64,000 nucleotides of DNA from Nocardioides luteus (GTDB lineage Bacteria; Actinomycetota; Actinomycetes; Propionibacteriales; Nocardioidaceae): positions 3,526,501 through 3,590,500 of the forward strand of contig NZ_JADOVJ010000001.1 of NCBI RefSeq assembly GCF_015752315.1, read 5' to 3'. Within the stretch, counting starts at the first letter, position 1; the number at the start of each line of letters is the position of its first letter. Below the pieces are notes generated by a model, which was not told where the DNA came from, ran no database searches, and was given only the letters and a program-made list of their open reading frames with translations. Position numbers and translations under genes: made by a program. Positions 41,740 to 50,150 of this stretch are shown here, piece by piece.

Positions 41740-43016
41740 TGGCCACCGCCGCCCGGGAAGCCGCCACCGGGAAAGGCGCCGCCGCCCTGGAAGCCCTCAG
41801 GGAGCTCTCCGCCACCCGGGAAGCCGCCCTGGCCACGCTGGCCACCCTCGTCACCGCCACCACCGCCGGTGGGCCTGGTGAACCCCTGCATCTCGACGCT
41901 GTCGCCGTCCTCGAGGCCCTTGGTGATCTCGGTCGTGGCGCCGTACACCTCGCCGATCGTCACCTCGGTCCTGACCGCCTTCCCGTCGACGACCTTGTCG
42001 ACGTACGTCTTGTCGCCCTCGGTCTGGATGGCCGCGCTGTTGACGGTGAGCACGTTCTCGCGCTGCTTGACCGTGATCGCGGCGGTGACGCTGGTGCCGG
42101 GATAGACGTCCTCGACCTCGCCGGTGACCGCGATGGTCACCGGGAAGACCGCGGCGCCGGTCGAGCTCGACTCGGCCACCTTCCCGACGGTGGAGACGGT
42201 GCCGAAGATGTCCTCCTCGGCTCCGTTGAGGGTGAGCGTGGCCTGGAGACCCTTCTTCACCTTCGCCGCGTCATCGGCGCTCACGGTCGCCTCGACCACG
42301 AACGAGTCGGTGGACACGACCGTGACGGTGCCGCTGGAGTCGCTTGAGCTGGAGTCGCTCGAGGAGTCCGATCCCGAGTCTCCGGGCATGCTCCCGCCGC
42401 CTCCCGCAGCGCTGTCGCCCGAGCCTGAGCTGCTGCTGGAGGATGAGGAGCCGGAGCCGACGGTGTCGCCGACCTCGATGTCGAACGCCGTCACGGTGCC
42501 GGAGATGGTGGAGCGCAGCACGGCGTCCTCCACCGCCTCGCGGGCGCTGTCCAGATCGGCCTCGGCAGAGACCACGGCGGCCTCGTCGGCGGCGAGCTGT
42601 ACGTCGGAGGCACCCGAGTCCTGGTCGGTCTCGTACTGTTCCTCGGCGGCGGCCAGCGCGGACTTCGCCGCGGTGCGGGAGGCGATCAGCGACTCGTCGT
42701 CGACCTCGGCGAGCGCCTGACCCTTCTTGACCACGTCGCCCTCCGCGACGTGCACCTTCGTCACGGTGCCCGAGACCTGGAAGGTCAGGTCGGCGGTCTC
42801 GGCCGCCTCCACGGTGCCGCTGGCCGACACCGTCTCCTTCACCGTTCCCGACGTGGCCTGGACCTGCATCGACTGCGTCTGCCCGGTGTCCTCGCGGGTG
42901 AGCGCCCAGGCGCCCGCTCCGCCACCGACCACCACTGCCGCCACCCCGGCGGCGAGCAGGATCCGGGCCGTCCGCCCCAGCCTCCGCCACCGCTCCGTGA
43001 GTCTCTTGCGCACCAC
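41736..43016 (-). CDS. HlyD/MacA-like periplasmic adaptor, first gene of the export operon
   Basis: Adaptor of 426 aa with an N-terminal anchor (about 19-40), lipoyl half (GTVTKVHVAEGDVVKKGQAL), helical hairpin (about 95-165), a Ser/Gly/Asp-rich low-complexity insert near 187-228, then beta-barrel parts and a Gly-rich tail with several PGGG units (GGFPGGG, AFPGGG). GTG at 43016 with AGAGAGG five bases upstream; a second GTG follows directly. The 66-base gap to the methyltransferase gene carries no strong terminator, and CTGTG repeats at 43105-43120 may bind the operon's own regulator. Confidence 0.9.
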   Translation of the reverse strand: MVRKRLTERWRRLGRTARILLAAGVAAVVVGGGAGAWALTREDTGQTQSMQVQATSGTVKETVSASGTVEAAETADLTFQVSGTVTKVHVAEGDVVKKGQALAEVDDESLIASRTAAKSALAAAEEQYETDQDSGASDVQLAADEAAVVSAEADLDSAREAVEDAVLRSTISGTVTAFDIEVGDTVGSGSSSSSSSSGSGDSAAGGGGSMPGDSGSDSSSDSSSSDSSGTVTVVSTDSFVVEATVSADDAAKVKKGLQATLTLNGAEEDIFGTVSTVGKVAESSSTGAAVFPVTIAVTGEVEDVYPGTSVTAAITVKQRENVLTVNSAAIQTEGDKTYVDKVVDGKAVRTEVTIGEVYGATTEITKGLEDGDSVEMQGFTRPTGGGGGDEGGQRGQGGFPGGGELPEGFQGGGAFPGGGFPGGGGQ

Positions 43017-43082
43017 ACTGCCTCTCTCGTACGCCCCGGCGGGGCGCCGGAGGGTCTGACGAGAGGACTGTGGTGAACCCGG

Positions 43083-43895
43083 CTATGCGGGAGGTCGGCC
43101 CCGGCTGTGGGGAGACTGTGAATCCCGTACGTCGCCGACCCGACGGGCGGTGTGGAGCATCAGGTCCGCACGCACCTCCACCCTCTCGGGAAGGCCTCGG
43201 GCCAGGTCGGCGAAGAGCGCGGCCCGGTCGTCGGCCGGGAGGATCCGGATCGCGGAGATGGTGTCGAGGTGGCGCACGTAGTCGTCGCGGGCGAGGCTGA
43301 ACCGGCGCGGCACCTCCCGCTGGCGTACGTCGCTCAGCCGGTCGTCGGCCAGCATCTCGTCCCCGGGGAACAGCATCGGCGCATCCGCCGGGGACGGCGG
43401 CGGCAGGTGACGGCCCTCCGGGGCGTACGCCGCGATCAGCTCCTTCTCGATGCCCGCGACCTCGTCGTCGGCGAGCTCGAAGGGACCGCCGAAGAAGGCC
43501 ACCGCTCCCCCGGCGCGGACCAGCGCGGTGGCAAGGTCCCACCGGGTCACCGGCGCGGTCCAGTGCCAGGCCGCGGCCGCGTAGAGAAGGTCGAACGGTT
43601 GGTGGTCGGCCGGGTCGAGGTCCTCCAGAGCGGCCCGCGCGGTGGTCACCGGCAGGCCGGCGCACTCGCGGCGGAGGACGGCGAGCATCTCGGCGTCGGG
43701 GTCGGTCGCGAGCACCTCGATCCCGGCGCCCGCGAACGTCCGGGTGGCCTTCCCGGTGCCGGCACCGATCTCGATCGCCCGGCGCACCGGCCCGTCGGCG
43801 ACCTCGGTCACCAGCGCGACCAGGCTCTCGGGGTAGCCGGGACGGTAGCGCTCGTAGTCCTCCGCGACCGCGCCGAAGCTCCGTGCCCGTTCCAT
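43083..43895 (-). CDS. class I SAM-dependent methyltransferase
   Basis: A 270-aa methyltransferase with FGAVAEDYERYRPGYPESLV at the N-terminus, SAM-binding motif I AIEIGAGTGKATRTFAG near residue 41, acidic end of strand 2 ATDPDAEML, and motif IV-like FDLLYAAAAWHW. The pattern resembles the trans-aconitate/ubiquinone methyltransferase branch, but the substrate is open. ATG at 43895 with GGAGG seven bases upstream, 16 bases after pspAB, so it probably belongs to the psp transcript. Confidence 0.87.
   Translation of the reverse strand: MERARSFGAVAEDYERYRPGYPESLVALVTEVADGPVRRAIEIGAGTGKATRTFAGAGIEVLATDPDAEMLAVLRRECAGLPVTTARAALEDLDPADHQPFDLLYAAAAWHWTAPVTRWDLATALVRAGGAVAFFGGPFELADDEVAGIEKELIAAYAPEGRHLPPPSPADAPMLFPGDEMLADDRLSDVRQREVPRRFSLARDDYVRHLDTISAIRILPADDRAALFADLARGLPERVEVRADLMLHTARRVGDVRDSQSPHSRGRPPA
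43105..43125 (-). promoter_or_regulatory. CTGTG direct repeats upstream of the export operon
   Basis: CTGTG at 43105-43109 and 43116-43120 are 11 bp apart. The second is part of TGTGAATCC (43117-43125), a word also present at 36952-36960 before the response regulator gene. They lie about 90-105 bases upstream of the first adaptor start, inside the 3' end of the methyltransferase gene. Candidate response-regulator site. Confidence 0.5.
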
Positions 43896-43911
43896 GTCGA
43901 CCTCCGGTCGG

Positions 43912-44499
43912 TCAGAGCCCGGGGGCGCCCCAGACGGCGAGCCAGCGGGACAGATCCTTCTCGACCGGGAGGTCGCCCTCGATCGCGGTGCGGACGTTGA
44001 TCTCGAGGAGGTTGTCGCGCTGCTGCGGACCGGTCGGGACGAAGGGGTAGAAAGTGCCCTGCTTGTAGAGGTAGATCAGGCCGACGCGGCGCCCGTCGGC
44101 GCCTTCGAAGGTGATCAGGGAGCACAGCAGTCCGGGGCCGAAGCCGTTCATCTCCAGCGTCGTGTTGACCGCGTGCAGGTCGGTGACCAGGCCGGTGATG
44201 TCGGGGTTGTCCGGGTCCAGCGGCTCGCGGTCGACACTGAGCCAGGTGAAGCCGAACTCGTCGACGCTCGTGGTCACCTTCGGCGCGTTCTCGGAGGCGC
44301 CGAGCAGCTCCACGACGTCGTTCTGGGTGCCGGCGAACCCGGCCCCGGCGGCGGCCCGGTAGCAGACCGCGCCGTCGCCGGTCGGGACCAGCCCGAGCGA
44401 GGTCTGCATGGTGAGCGCGGCCGTCGGCACCGCGAACAGCGCGTCGAGGTTGGCCTGCTTCGGTCGCGTACGACCTGTGATGACGTCCCAGAAGCCCAC
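43912..44499 (-). CDS. PspA-associated protein PspAB
   Basis: A 195-aa cytosolic protein recognised as PspAB: MGFWDVITGRTRPKQANLDALF at the N-terminus (given in parts: MGFWDVITGRTRP, QANLDALF), CYRAAAGAGF, DEFGFTWLSVD and a C-terminal WGAP. It occurs with PspAA and HtpX in actinobacterial PspA operons. GTG at 44499, ten bases after the htpX stop. Molecular role unknown; association with the PspA membrane-stress system is by context and family. Confidence 0.88.
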   Translation of the reverse strand: MGFWDVITGRTRPKQANLDALFAVPTAALTMQTSLGLVPTGDGAVCYRAAAGAGFAGTQNDVVELLGASENAPKVTTSVDEFGFTWLSVDREPLDPDNPDITGLVTDLHAVNTTLEMNGFGPGLLCSLITFEGADGRRVGLIYLYKQGTFYPFVPTGPQQRDNLLEINVRTAIEGDLPVEKDLSRWLAVWGAPGL

Positions 44500-44509
44500 G
44501 AGGGCGACC

Positions 44510-45418
44510 CTACTGCGCCGGACGGCCCAGCTCGGCCTCGATCCGGGCGAGTTGCTCCAGCCGCTGCTCCAGCGACGGATGCGTCGAGGTCAGCGTACGC
44601 AGCGACTGGCCGCTGATCGCCGGCGCGATGAAGAACGCGTTCAGCGCCTGCGAGGACCGCAGGTCCCGGCTCGGGATCGCGGAGATCTCGCCGGTGATCT
44701 TCTGCAGCGCGCTGGCCAGTGCGGCCGGCTTCATGGTCAGTTGTGCGCCGGCCCGGTCGGCGGCGAGCTCGCGATAGCGCGACAGCATCCGCAGCAGCAG
44801 CCAGGACACGGCGTAGACGGCGAGCGAGACCAGCAGCACCACCAGCCACACCGGAAGACCGTTGTTGTTGTCGCGGCGGCCGCCACCGGCGTACGCACCG
44901 TACTGCGAGCCGCGGCTCAGCATGCCGGCCACGATGCCGGCCGAGGAGGCGACCGTCATCACCAGCACGTCGCGGTGGGCGACGTGGGAGAGCTCGTGGG
45001 CGATCACGCCCTCGAGCTCCTCGGCGCTCAGCCGCTGCATGATGCCGGTGGTCACCACGACCACGGACCGCTTCGGCGAGCGGCCGGTGGCGAAGGCGTT
45101 GGGCATGTCGGTGTAGGCGATCCCGACCCGCGGCTTCGGCATGTCGGCCAGGGCGCACAGCCGGTCGATCATCGCGTGCAGCTCGGGTGCCTCTTCGGCC
45201 GCCACCTCTCGCGCGCGCATCGCGCGCATCGCGAGGGTGTCGGAGGAGTACCACTGCCACCAGGCGATGCCGAGCCCGACGATGCCGATGATCGGCGCCC
45301 ACTGCGCAGGCAGCACGAACATCAGCGCCACGACGAGCCCGACGAACAGCGCGCCGAGCAGGAACATCACCGTGGTCATCCGGACGGTCAGCCCGGCATC
45401 ACCCTGGAAGCGTGACAT
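44510..45418 (-). CDS. htpX: M48 membrane protease HtpX
   Basis: Zinc metalloprotease of 302 aa for membrane protein quality control. Two N-terminal membrane helices (about 15-55), MPNAFATGRSPK, zinc motif HELSH at 141-145, two further helices near 155-215, and the third ligand Glu in RYRELAADRAG. ATG at 45418, five bases after the pspAA stop. Placement inside a psp operon fits a response to envelope damage. Confidence 0.95.
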   Translation of the reverse strand: MSRFQGDAGLTVRMTTVMFLLGALFVGLVVALMFVLPAQWAPIIGIVGLGIAWWQWYSSDTLAMRAMRAREVAAEEAPELHAMIDRLCALADMPKPRVGIAYTDMPNAFATGRSPKRSVVVVTTGIMQRLSAEELEGVIAHELSHVAHRDVLVMTVASSAGIVAGMLSRGSQYGAYAGGGRRDNNNGLPVWLVVLLVSLAVYAVSWLLLRMLSRYRELAADRAGAQLTMKPAALASALQKITGEISAIPSRDLRSSQALNAFFIAPAISGQSLRTLTSTHPSLEQRLEQLARIEAELGRPAQ

Positions 45419-45423
45419 GCTGC

Positions 45424-45702
45424 TCAGCCGGGGATGAGGCCCTCGTCGCCGAGCATCTCGGAGACCTCGGCGAGCGTGGAGCCGGGTCCGGGGAGGATCA
45501 GGTCGGAGGAGTCGATCGCGTCGACCGGGTGGGCGGTCCCGAGCGAACGGACGCTGTCGAGCAGCGCGGTGAGAGCCTCTTCGAAGACGGCCTCGTCGGT
45601 GCCCTGGCAGGCAGCCTCGACGGCGGCGTCGAGCTCGTTGAGCTTGTCGACGGCGGCGTCGTCGACGTCGTACTGCCCCTCACCCAGGATGCGGACGATC
45701 AC
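45424..45702 (-). CDS. PspA-associated protein PspAA
   Basis: A 92-aa acidic protein: MIVRILGEGQYDV at the start and the Asp/Glu-rich DELDAAVEAA-type helices match PspAA (N-terminus MIVRI.GEGQ is characteristic). GTG at 45702 overlaps the pspA stop (GTGA), giving stoichiometric coupling with PspA. The role is unknown; it may bind PspA. Confidence 0.88.
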   Translation of the reverse strand: MIVRILGEGQYDVDDAAVDKLNELDAAVEAACQGTDEAVFEEALTALLDSVRSLGTAHPVDAIDSSDLILPGPGSTLAEVSEMLGDEGLIPG

Positions 45703-46481
45703 TGCTCGGCCTTCTTCTCGGTCGACTCCACGTCGATCACCGGCGCGTTGGCGTCGGCGGCCGGCAGCGCCTGCGTCTGCTGCGGAGCGCTGAGGCCCTT
45801 GAGCGCGGCGAGCTCGGCCTCGACGTCGTTGGTCGAGCTGAGCGCGTCGAGCTGACGGGTGATGTCGTCGGACGGTCCGGCGGTGAGGTCGTCGAGGGCG
45901 CCCGAGGCGAGCAGCTCGTCGACGGCACCGGCACGGGCCTGCATCTCGAGGGTCTTGTCCTCGGCCCGCTGCATCGCCAGGCCGATGTCGCCCATCTCCT
46001 CACCGATGCCGGAGACGGCCTCGTTGATCCGGGTCTGCGCCTCGGCGGCGGTGTAGGTCGCCTTGATGGTCTCCTTCTTGGTGCGGAAGGCCTCCACCTT
46101 GGCCTGCAGCCGCTGCTGGGCGAGGGTGAGCTTCTCCTCCTCACCCTGGAGAGTGGCGAGCTGCGTGTTGAGATCGTTGATCTGGCTGGTCAGCCCCGAC
46201 TTGCGGGTCAGCGCCTCGCGAGCGAGATCCTCGCGGTTCATCTCGATGGCCTTCTGGGCCTGTCCGGTGAGCTTGTCGGACTGCTGCTTGAGCCCGTTGA
46301 TCTGCAGCTCGACGCGCTTGCGGCTGGTCGCGACGTCCGCGACGCCGCGGCGGACCTGCTGCAGCATCTGAAGCTGCTTCTGGTAGCTGTAGTCGAGCAC
46401 CTCCCGTGGGTCCTCGGCCTTGTCGAGCGCCTTGTTTGCCTTCGCCTTGAAGACCAGGCTCAGCCGCTTCATCACACTCAT
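45699..46481 (-). CDS. pspA: PspA/IM30 (Vipp1) family membrane-stress protein
   Basis: A 260-aa, almost fully alpha-helical protein. MKRLSLVFKAKANKALDKAEDP, then LDYSYQKQLQMLQQVRRGVADV (each family-typical), and long coiled coil (about 30-190) followed by an Ala/Asp-rich tail. It belongs to the ESCRT-III-like PspA/IM30 family that coats and repairs damaged membrane. ATG at 46481 with AAAGGGAA upstream. First gene of pspA-pspAA-htpX-pspAB-methyltransferase; a perfect 12-bp palindrome at 46555-46566 lies in its promoter region. Confidence 0.95.
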   Translation of the reverse strand: MSVMKRLSLVFKAKANKALDKAEDPREVLDYSYQKQLQMLQQVRRGVADVATSRKRVELQINGLKQQSDKLTGQAQKAIEMNREDLAREALTRKSGLTSQINDLNTQLATLQGEEEKLTLAQQRLQAKVEAFRTKKETIKATYTAAEAQTRINEAVSGIGEEMGDIGLAMQRAEDKTLEMQARAGAVDELLASGALDDLTAGPSDDITRQLDALSSTNDVEAELAALKGLSAPQQTQALPAADANAPVIDVESTEKKAEQ

Positions 46482-46554
46482 CGGTTCCCTTTACGCCTCT
46501 CATATGCGGCCGACCGCCGGCCGCCCCGCGTCGTCGCTTGCCGCTGGACTCTCG

Positions 46555-46566
46555 TGTCCTAGGACA
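46555..46566. promoter_or_regulatory. perfect 12-bp palindrome in the pspA/DUF3043 divergent region
   Basis: TGTCCTAGGACA is a perfect dyad 74 bases upstream of the pspA start and about 100 bases upstream of the DUF3043 gene. Possible operator; regulator unassigned. Confidence 0.4.
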
Positions 46567-46667
46567 AGTGTTGCCTCTCACCTTAGGTCGGGTCCACAAA
46601 ACTCGCTGTCAAGGCCGCTCGGGATATCCTGTGTGTGTCCCAGCCAACAGGTAAGAGGTCACTTAAG

Positions 46668-47252
46668 TTGTTCGGTCGTAAGTCCCCCGCCCCGCAGGTC
46701 GTCGAGCCCGAGAGCCCGGTCAAGGAGACCGGCAAGGGTCGTCCGACCCCCACGCGCAAGGAAGCGGAGGCAGCTCGCAAGGCGCGCCTCAAGCAGCCGC
46801 GTACGCGCAAGGAGATCAGCGCCGCCAACCGCGCCCAGCGCGCCGAGCAGGGCGACAAGATGCGCCAGGCGATGAAGACCGGCGACGAGCGCTACCTGCC
46901 GCTGCGCGACAAGGGCCCGGTCAAGCGGTTCATCCGCGACTGGATCGACGCCCGGTTCACCTTCGCCGAGATCGTGCTCCCGGTGCTGATCATCGCGCTG
47001 GTGGTGCCCTACGTCAGCCTCGAGCTCGCGATGTACTCCCAGCTCTTCACCCTCGTCGTGATGGCCACCGTGATCGTCAACCTGATCGCGCTGCGCTTCC
47101 TCCTCCGCAAGGAGCTCAAGCGCCGGTTCCCCGACAACGACCTCAAGGGCACCACCTACTACGCGATCATGCGGGCCATCCAGCTTCGTCCGCTGCGCCT
47201 GCCCAAGCCGCAGGTCAAGATCGGCACCCAGCTCCCCGACGACTACCGCTGA
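46668..47252 (+). CDS. DUF3043 domain-containing membrane protein
   Basis: Basic N-terminal tail followed by KGRPTPTRKEAEAARKARLK and YLPLRDKGPVKRFIRDWIDARF, then two membrane helices (about 115-160) and the C-terminal RAIQLRPLRLPKPQVK: the DUF3043 pattern of actinobacteria. TTG at 46668 is chosen because it gives the family-like start MFGRKSP and has AAGAGG nine bases upstream; GTG at 46635 would add 11 residues. TATCCT (46625-46630) is a likely -10 box. Function unknown; in other actinobacteria the family sits near respiratory genes. Confidence 0.82.
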   Translation: MFGRKSPAPQVVEPESPVKETGKGRPTPTRKEAEAARKARLKQPRTRKEISAANRAQRAEQGDKMRQAMKTGDERYLPLRDKGPVKRFIRDWIDARFTFAEIVLPVLIIALVVPYVSLELAMYSQLFTLVVMATVIVNLIALRFLLRKELKRRFPDNDLKGTTYYAIMRAIQLRPLRLPKPQVKIGTQLPDDYR

Positions 47253-47260
47253 GGCACACC

Positions 47261-47326
47261 GCGCCGAGAATGCAGTTGTGGCGGACGAAACTAGCGTTTC
47301 GTCCGCCACAACTGCATTCTTGGCGC
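47261..47326. terminator. 30-bp-stem hairpin between the DUF3043 gene and dapB
   Basis: Arms 47261-47290 and 47297-47326 are complementary at 29 of 30 positions (one G-T pair), with the six-base loop CTAGCG. It is far longer than needed for a terminator and lies at a convergent junction. Confidence 0.8.
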
Positions 47327-47351
47327 CCACAGGTGCGGACTCGGCGAGGCT

Positions 47352-48095
47352 TCAGAGTCCGAGGACGTCCTCGAGGCCGATGGTGAGGCCCGGCCGCGAG
47401 CCGATGCCGCGGATCGCGGCGAGCACGCCGTGGGCGAAGGAGGCGTGGGAGAGCGAGTCGTGGCGGATGGTCAGGAGCTCGCCGACGCCGCCGAGGACGA
47501 CCTCCTGGTGGGCGACCGACCCGGACATCCGCAGCGAGTGGACCGGGATGCCCTCCACGGAGGCGCCACGGGCGCCGTCGAGCGCCGAGGTGGTCGCGTC
47601 GGGCGCCGGGCCCACGCCGGCCTCCCGGCGCGCCGCAGCGACGAGCTCGGCGGTCCTGCGTGCCGTACCGGAGGGAGCGTCGGCCTTCCGCTCGTGGTGG
47701 GTCTCGACGATCTCCACCGACGGGAAGTGGGCCGCGGCGAGCTCGGCGAACCGCATCATCAGCACGGCACCGACCGAGAAGTTGGGCACCACCATCGCGC
47801 CGACGCCCGGCGCCTTCGCCAGCCAGGTCTCGAGCTGCTCGACGCGGTCGGGTCCGAAGCCCGAGGTGCCGATGACCGTGTGCACGCCGTGGGACAGGCA
47901 GAACTCGGCGTTGCCCATCACCGCCTCGAGGGTGGTGACGTCGACGGCCACCTCGGCGCCGACGTCGGTGATCGTCGACAGCTCGTCGCCGCGGCCGATC
48001 CGCGCCACGAGCTCGAGGTCGTCGGCGGACTCGACGGCATCGCAGACCGCCGAACCGAGCTTGCCACGTGCACCGAGAACAGCCACCTTAGTCAT
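47352..48095 (-). CDS. dapB: 4-hydroxy-tetrahydrodipicolinate reductase
   Basis: Lysine/diaminopimelate pathway enzyme, 247 aa. The N-terminal NAD(P)-binding motif is VAVLGARGKLGSAV, then VIGTSGFG, VPNFSVGAVLMM and the catalytic/substrate motif ETHHERKADAPSGTA. ATG at 48095 follows TAGGGT by eight bases on the minus strand. In actinobacteria dapB often neighbours the pnp-M16 peptidase pair, as here (a methyltransferase gene lies between on the other strand). It provides meso-DAP for peptidoglycan. Confidence 0.96.
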   Translation of the reverse strand: MTKVAVLGARGKLGSAVCDAVESADDLELVARIGRGDELSTITDVGAEVAVDVTTLEAVMGNAEFCLSHGVHTVIGTSGFGPDRVEQLETWLAKAPGVGAMVVPNFSVGAVLMMRFAELAAAHFPSVEIVETHHERKADAPSGTARRTAELVAAARREAGVGPAPDATTSALDGARGASVEGIPVHSLRMSGSVAHQEVVLGGVGELLTIRHDSLSHASFAHGVLAAIRGIGSRPGLTIGLEDVLGL

Positions 48096-48206
48096 GGGGC
48101 CCAACCCTATAGATCACGCTGCAGCAACGATCTACCAGCATCCGGTGAACACTGTCCGGCGAGGGTCGTGCGCACAACCGTAGAAGGATCTGGCAGTCTT
48201 GGACCC

Positions 48207-48722
48207 ATGGTGGTGCAGACGATCCCTGCTCGGATCCGTTGGGCCGTTGACTTCATGGACATTCAACCGAACGATCATGTCCTTGAGATCGGCTGCGGTC
48301 CGGGGGCTGGTGCCGAGCTGATCTGTAGCCGGCTGGAGACCGGAAAGCTGTTTGCGATCGACCGCTCGGAGTCGGGTGTCGATCGTACGAAGCGACGCTG
48401 CGCGAAATACCTGGAGGCAGGACGCCTCACGGTTCGCCAGATCGACCTCGCGACGCTGCGGGTGCCGGTCAAGCGGCTGACGAAGGTCTTCGCGTTCAAC
48501 GTCAACCTGTTCTGGGTGCGTGACGCATCCGCCGAGATCGCGCTGCTCCACGAGCGCGTCCTCCCCGGCGGCACCGTCAACCTCTTCTACGAGGCCACCC
48601 AGCGCGAGCAGGTCCCCGAGATGATCGAGAAGTCGAGCAAGGCTCTGGCCGACGCCGGCTTCCGGGTCTCCATCGTCGACTCCAAGGTCCCGGCCGCGGT
48701 CGGGATCATCGGTAAGCGGTGA
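48207..48722 (+). CDS. small class I SAM-dependent methyltransferase
   Basis: A 171-aa protein with a full SAM-binding core: NDHVLEIGCGPGAGAELICS (motif I), KLFAIDRSESGVDRTKRR (motif II with Asp), RLTVRQIDLATL, and a post-core region KVFAFNVNLFW. It is a compact methyltransferase without an extra substrate domain. ATG at 48207; GTG at 48210 follows directly. Divergent from dapB with 111 bases between the starts. The substrate is not predictable. Confidence 0.85.
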   Translation: MVVQTIPARIRWAVDFMDIQPNDHVLEIGCGPGAGAELICSRLETGKLFAIDRSESGVDRTKRRCAKYLEAGRLTVRQIDLATLRVPVKRLTKVFAFNVNLFWVRDASAEIALLHERVLPGGTVNLFYEATQREQVPEMIEKSSKALADAGFRVSIVDSKVPAAVGIIGKR

Positions 48723-48746
48723 GCCGCCGCCGACCCAGATCACGCG

Positions 48747-48774
48747 GAGTCGGCTCGTCCTGACGAGCCGACTC
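48747..48774. terminator. bidirectional terminator between the methyltransferase and M16 peptidase genes
   Basis: A perfect 13-bp stem (48747-48759 with 48762-48774) with a two-base loop; the right arm runs into CCGACTCGGCGC, a shortened form of the 15-mer palindrome seen at 1704 and 62742-62914. Confidence 0.75.
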
Positions 48775-48779
48775 GGCGC

Positions 48780-50150
48780 TCAGGCCGGTCCCACGACAGC
48801 GAGGATCTCGGGCCGGGAGAGGATCTCGGCGGCGACCTCGCGACAGTCCTCCAGGGTGACCGCGTCGATGCGCGCCAGGACCTCGTCGATCGAGTAGAGC
48901 TCGCGGTGGACCAGCTCGGCACGGCCGATGCGGGACATCCGGGAGGCCGAGTCCTCCAGGCCCAGCACCAGTCCGCCGCGCAGCTGGCCCTTGCCGAGCT
49001 CGAGCTCCTCGGCGGTGATGCCGTCGCGGGCGACGGCGGCCAGCTCGGAGCGTACGACCTCGAGGACCTCGTCGAGCTTGGCCGGCAGGCAGCCGACCTG
49101 GACCCCGAAGAGACCCGTCTCGGCGTGGCTGTAGGCGTAGGAGTAGACCGAGTAGGCCAGGCCCCGGTGCTCGCGGACCTCCTGGAAGAGCCGCGAGGAG
49201 GTCGCCCCGCCGACGGCGGTGTTGACCACCTCGAAGGCGAAGCGGCGATCGTCGCCGCGCTGCAGGCCCTCGCGGGCCAGGATCACGTTGACCTGCTCCA
49301 GCGGGCGCTGGGCGCTGATCTCGCCGGCCACGACCTCCAGCGGGGAACCCTCGCGGGGAGGCACGGGCGCGGCCGCGCCGGTCAGGAAGCCCGACCCGGA
49401 GAACGCCTTCTCGACCATCGCCACGACCTCGTCGTGCTCGACGTTGCCGGCGACCGAGACGACCATCCTGGGCGCCGCGTAGTGCTCCCGGTAGAAGTCG
49501 TCGATCTCCTCGCGGGTCAGCGCGGTGATCGAGGCCTCGGTGCCGGCGATGCCCCGCCCGAGCGGTGTCTCGGCGCCCCACGCCTGGGCGGCGACGAGGT
49601 TGTGGATCACGTCGTCGGGGTCGTCGTCGTGCATGGCGATCTCGTCGAGGATCACGTCACGCTCGGCCTCCACGTCCTCGGCGGTGATCAGCGAGGAGGT
49701 CAGCATGTCGCCGACGACGTCGATCGCCAGGGGCAGGTCGACGTCGAGCACCCGCGCATGGAAGCAGGTGTACTCCTTGGCGGTGTAGGCGTTGAACTCG
49801 CCGCCGACGCGGTCCATCGAGGAGGAGATCTCCAAGGCCGTACGCGACGGGGTGCCCTTGAACAGCAGGTGCTCGAGGAAGTGGGAGCAGCCGTGCTGAC
49901 GTGCGGTCTCGTCCCGGGACCCGACGCCAATGAAGACGCCGATGGCCGCCGAGCGGACCCCGGCCATCTGCTCGGTCACGATCCGCAGGCCCGAGGGGTG
50001 GACCGTGCGGCGCACCAGCGACGTCACCGCCCCGTTGACCTCGGTCTGCTCGAGCGTGACGGTGGTGCCGGGCTCCTGGTTATAGCCGGAGGACCGGCCG
50101 ACACCCATGTGTCGACCGGTCCCCCAGGTGGTGCGTGACGCCAAGGTCAC
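48780..50150 (-). CDS. M16 family zinc peptidase (processing-peptidase-like)
   Basis: Inverzincin-type protease, 456 aa. The inverted zinc motif is HFLEH (His90, Glu93, His94) and the distal Glu is in [14 protein letters not shown] near residue 170. The inactive C-terminal M16 half with [18 protein letters not shown] follows. GTG at 50150 overlaps the pnp stop (GTGA), giving a 37-residue N-terminal extension before the family start; an internal start is possible. The pnp-M16 pair is conserved in actinobacteria; the function is likely peptide degradation. Confidence 0.93.
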   Translation of the reverse strand: MTLASRTTWGTGRHMGVGRSSGYNQEPGTTVTLEQTEVNGAVTSLVRRTVHPSGLRIVTEQMAGVRSAAIGVFIGVGSRDETARQHGCSHFLEHLLFKGTPSRTALEISSSMDRVGGEFNAYTAKEYTCFHARVLDVDLPLAIDVVGDMLTSSLITAEDVEAERDVILDEIAMHDDDPDDVIHNLVAAQAWGAETPLGRGIAGTEASITALTREEIDDFYREHYAAPRMVVSVAGNVEHDEVVAMVEKAFSGSGFLTGAAAPVPPREGSPLEVVAGEISAQRPLEQVNVILAREGLQRGDDRRFAFEVVNTAVGGATSSRLFQEVREHRGLAYSVYSYAYSHAETGLFGVQVGCLPAKLDEVLEVVRSELAAVARDGITAEELELGKGQLRGGLVLGLEDSASRMSRIGRAELVHRELYSIDEVLARIDAVTLEDCREVAAEILSRPEILAVVGPA

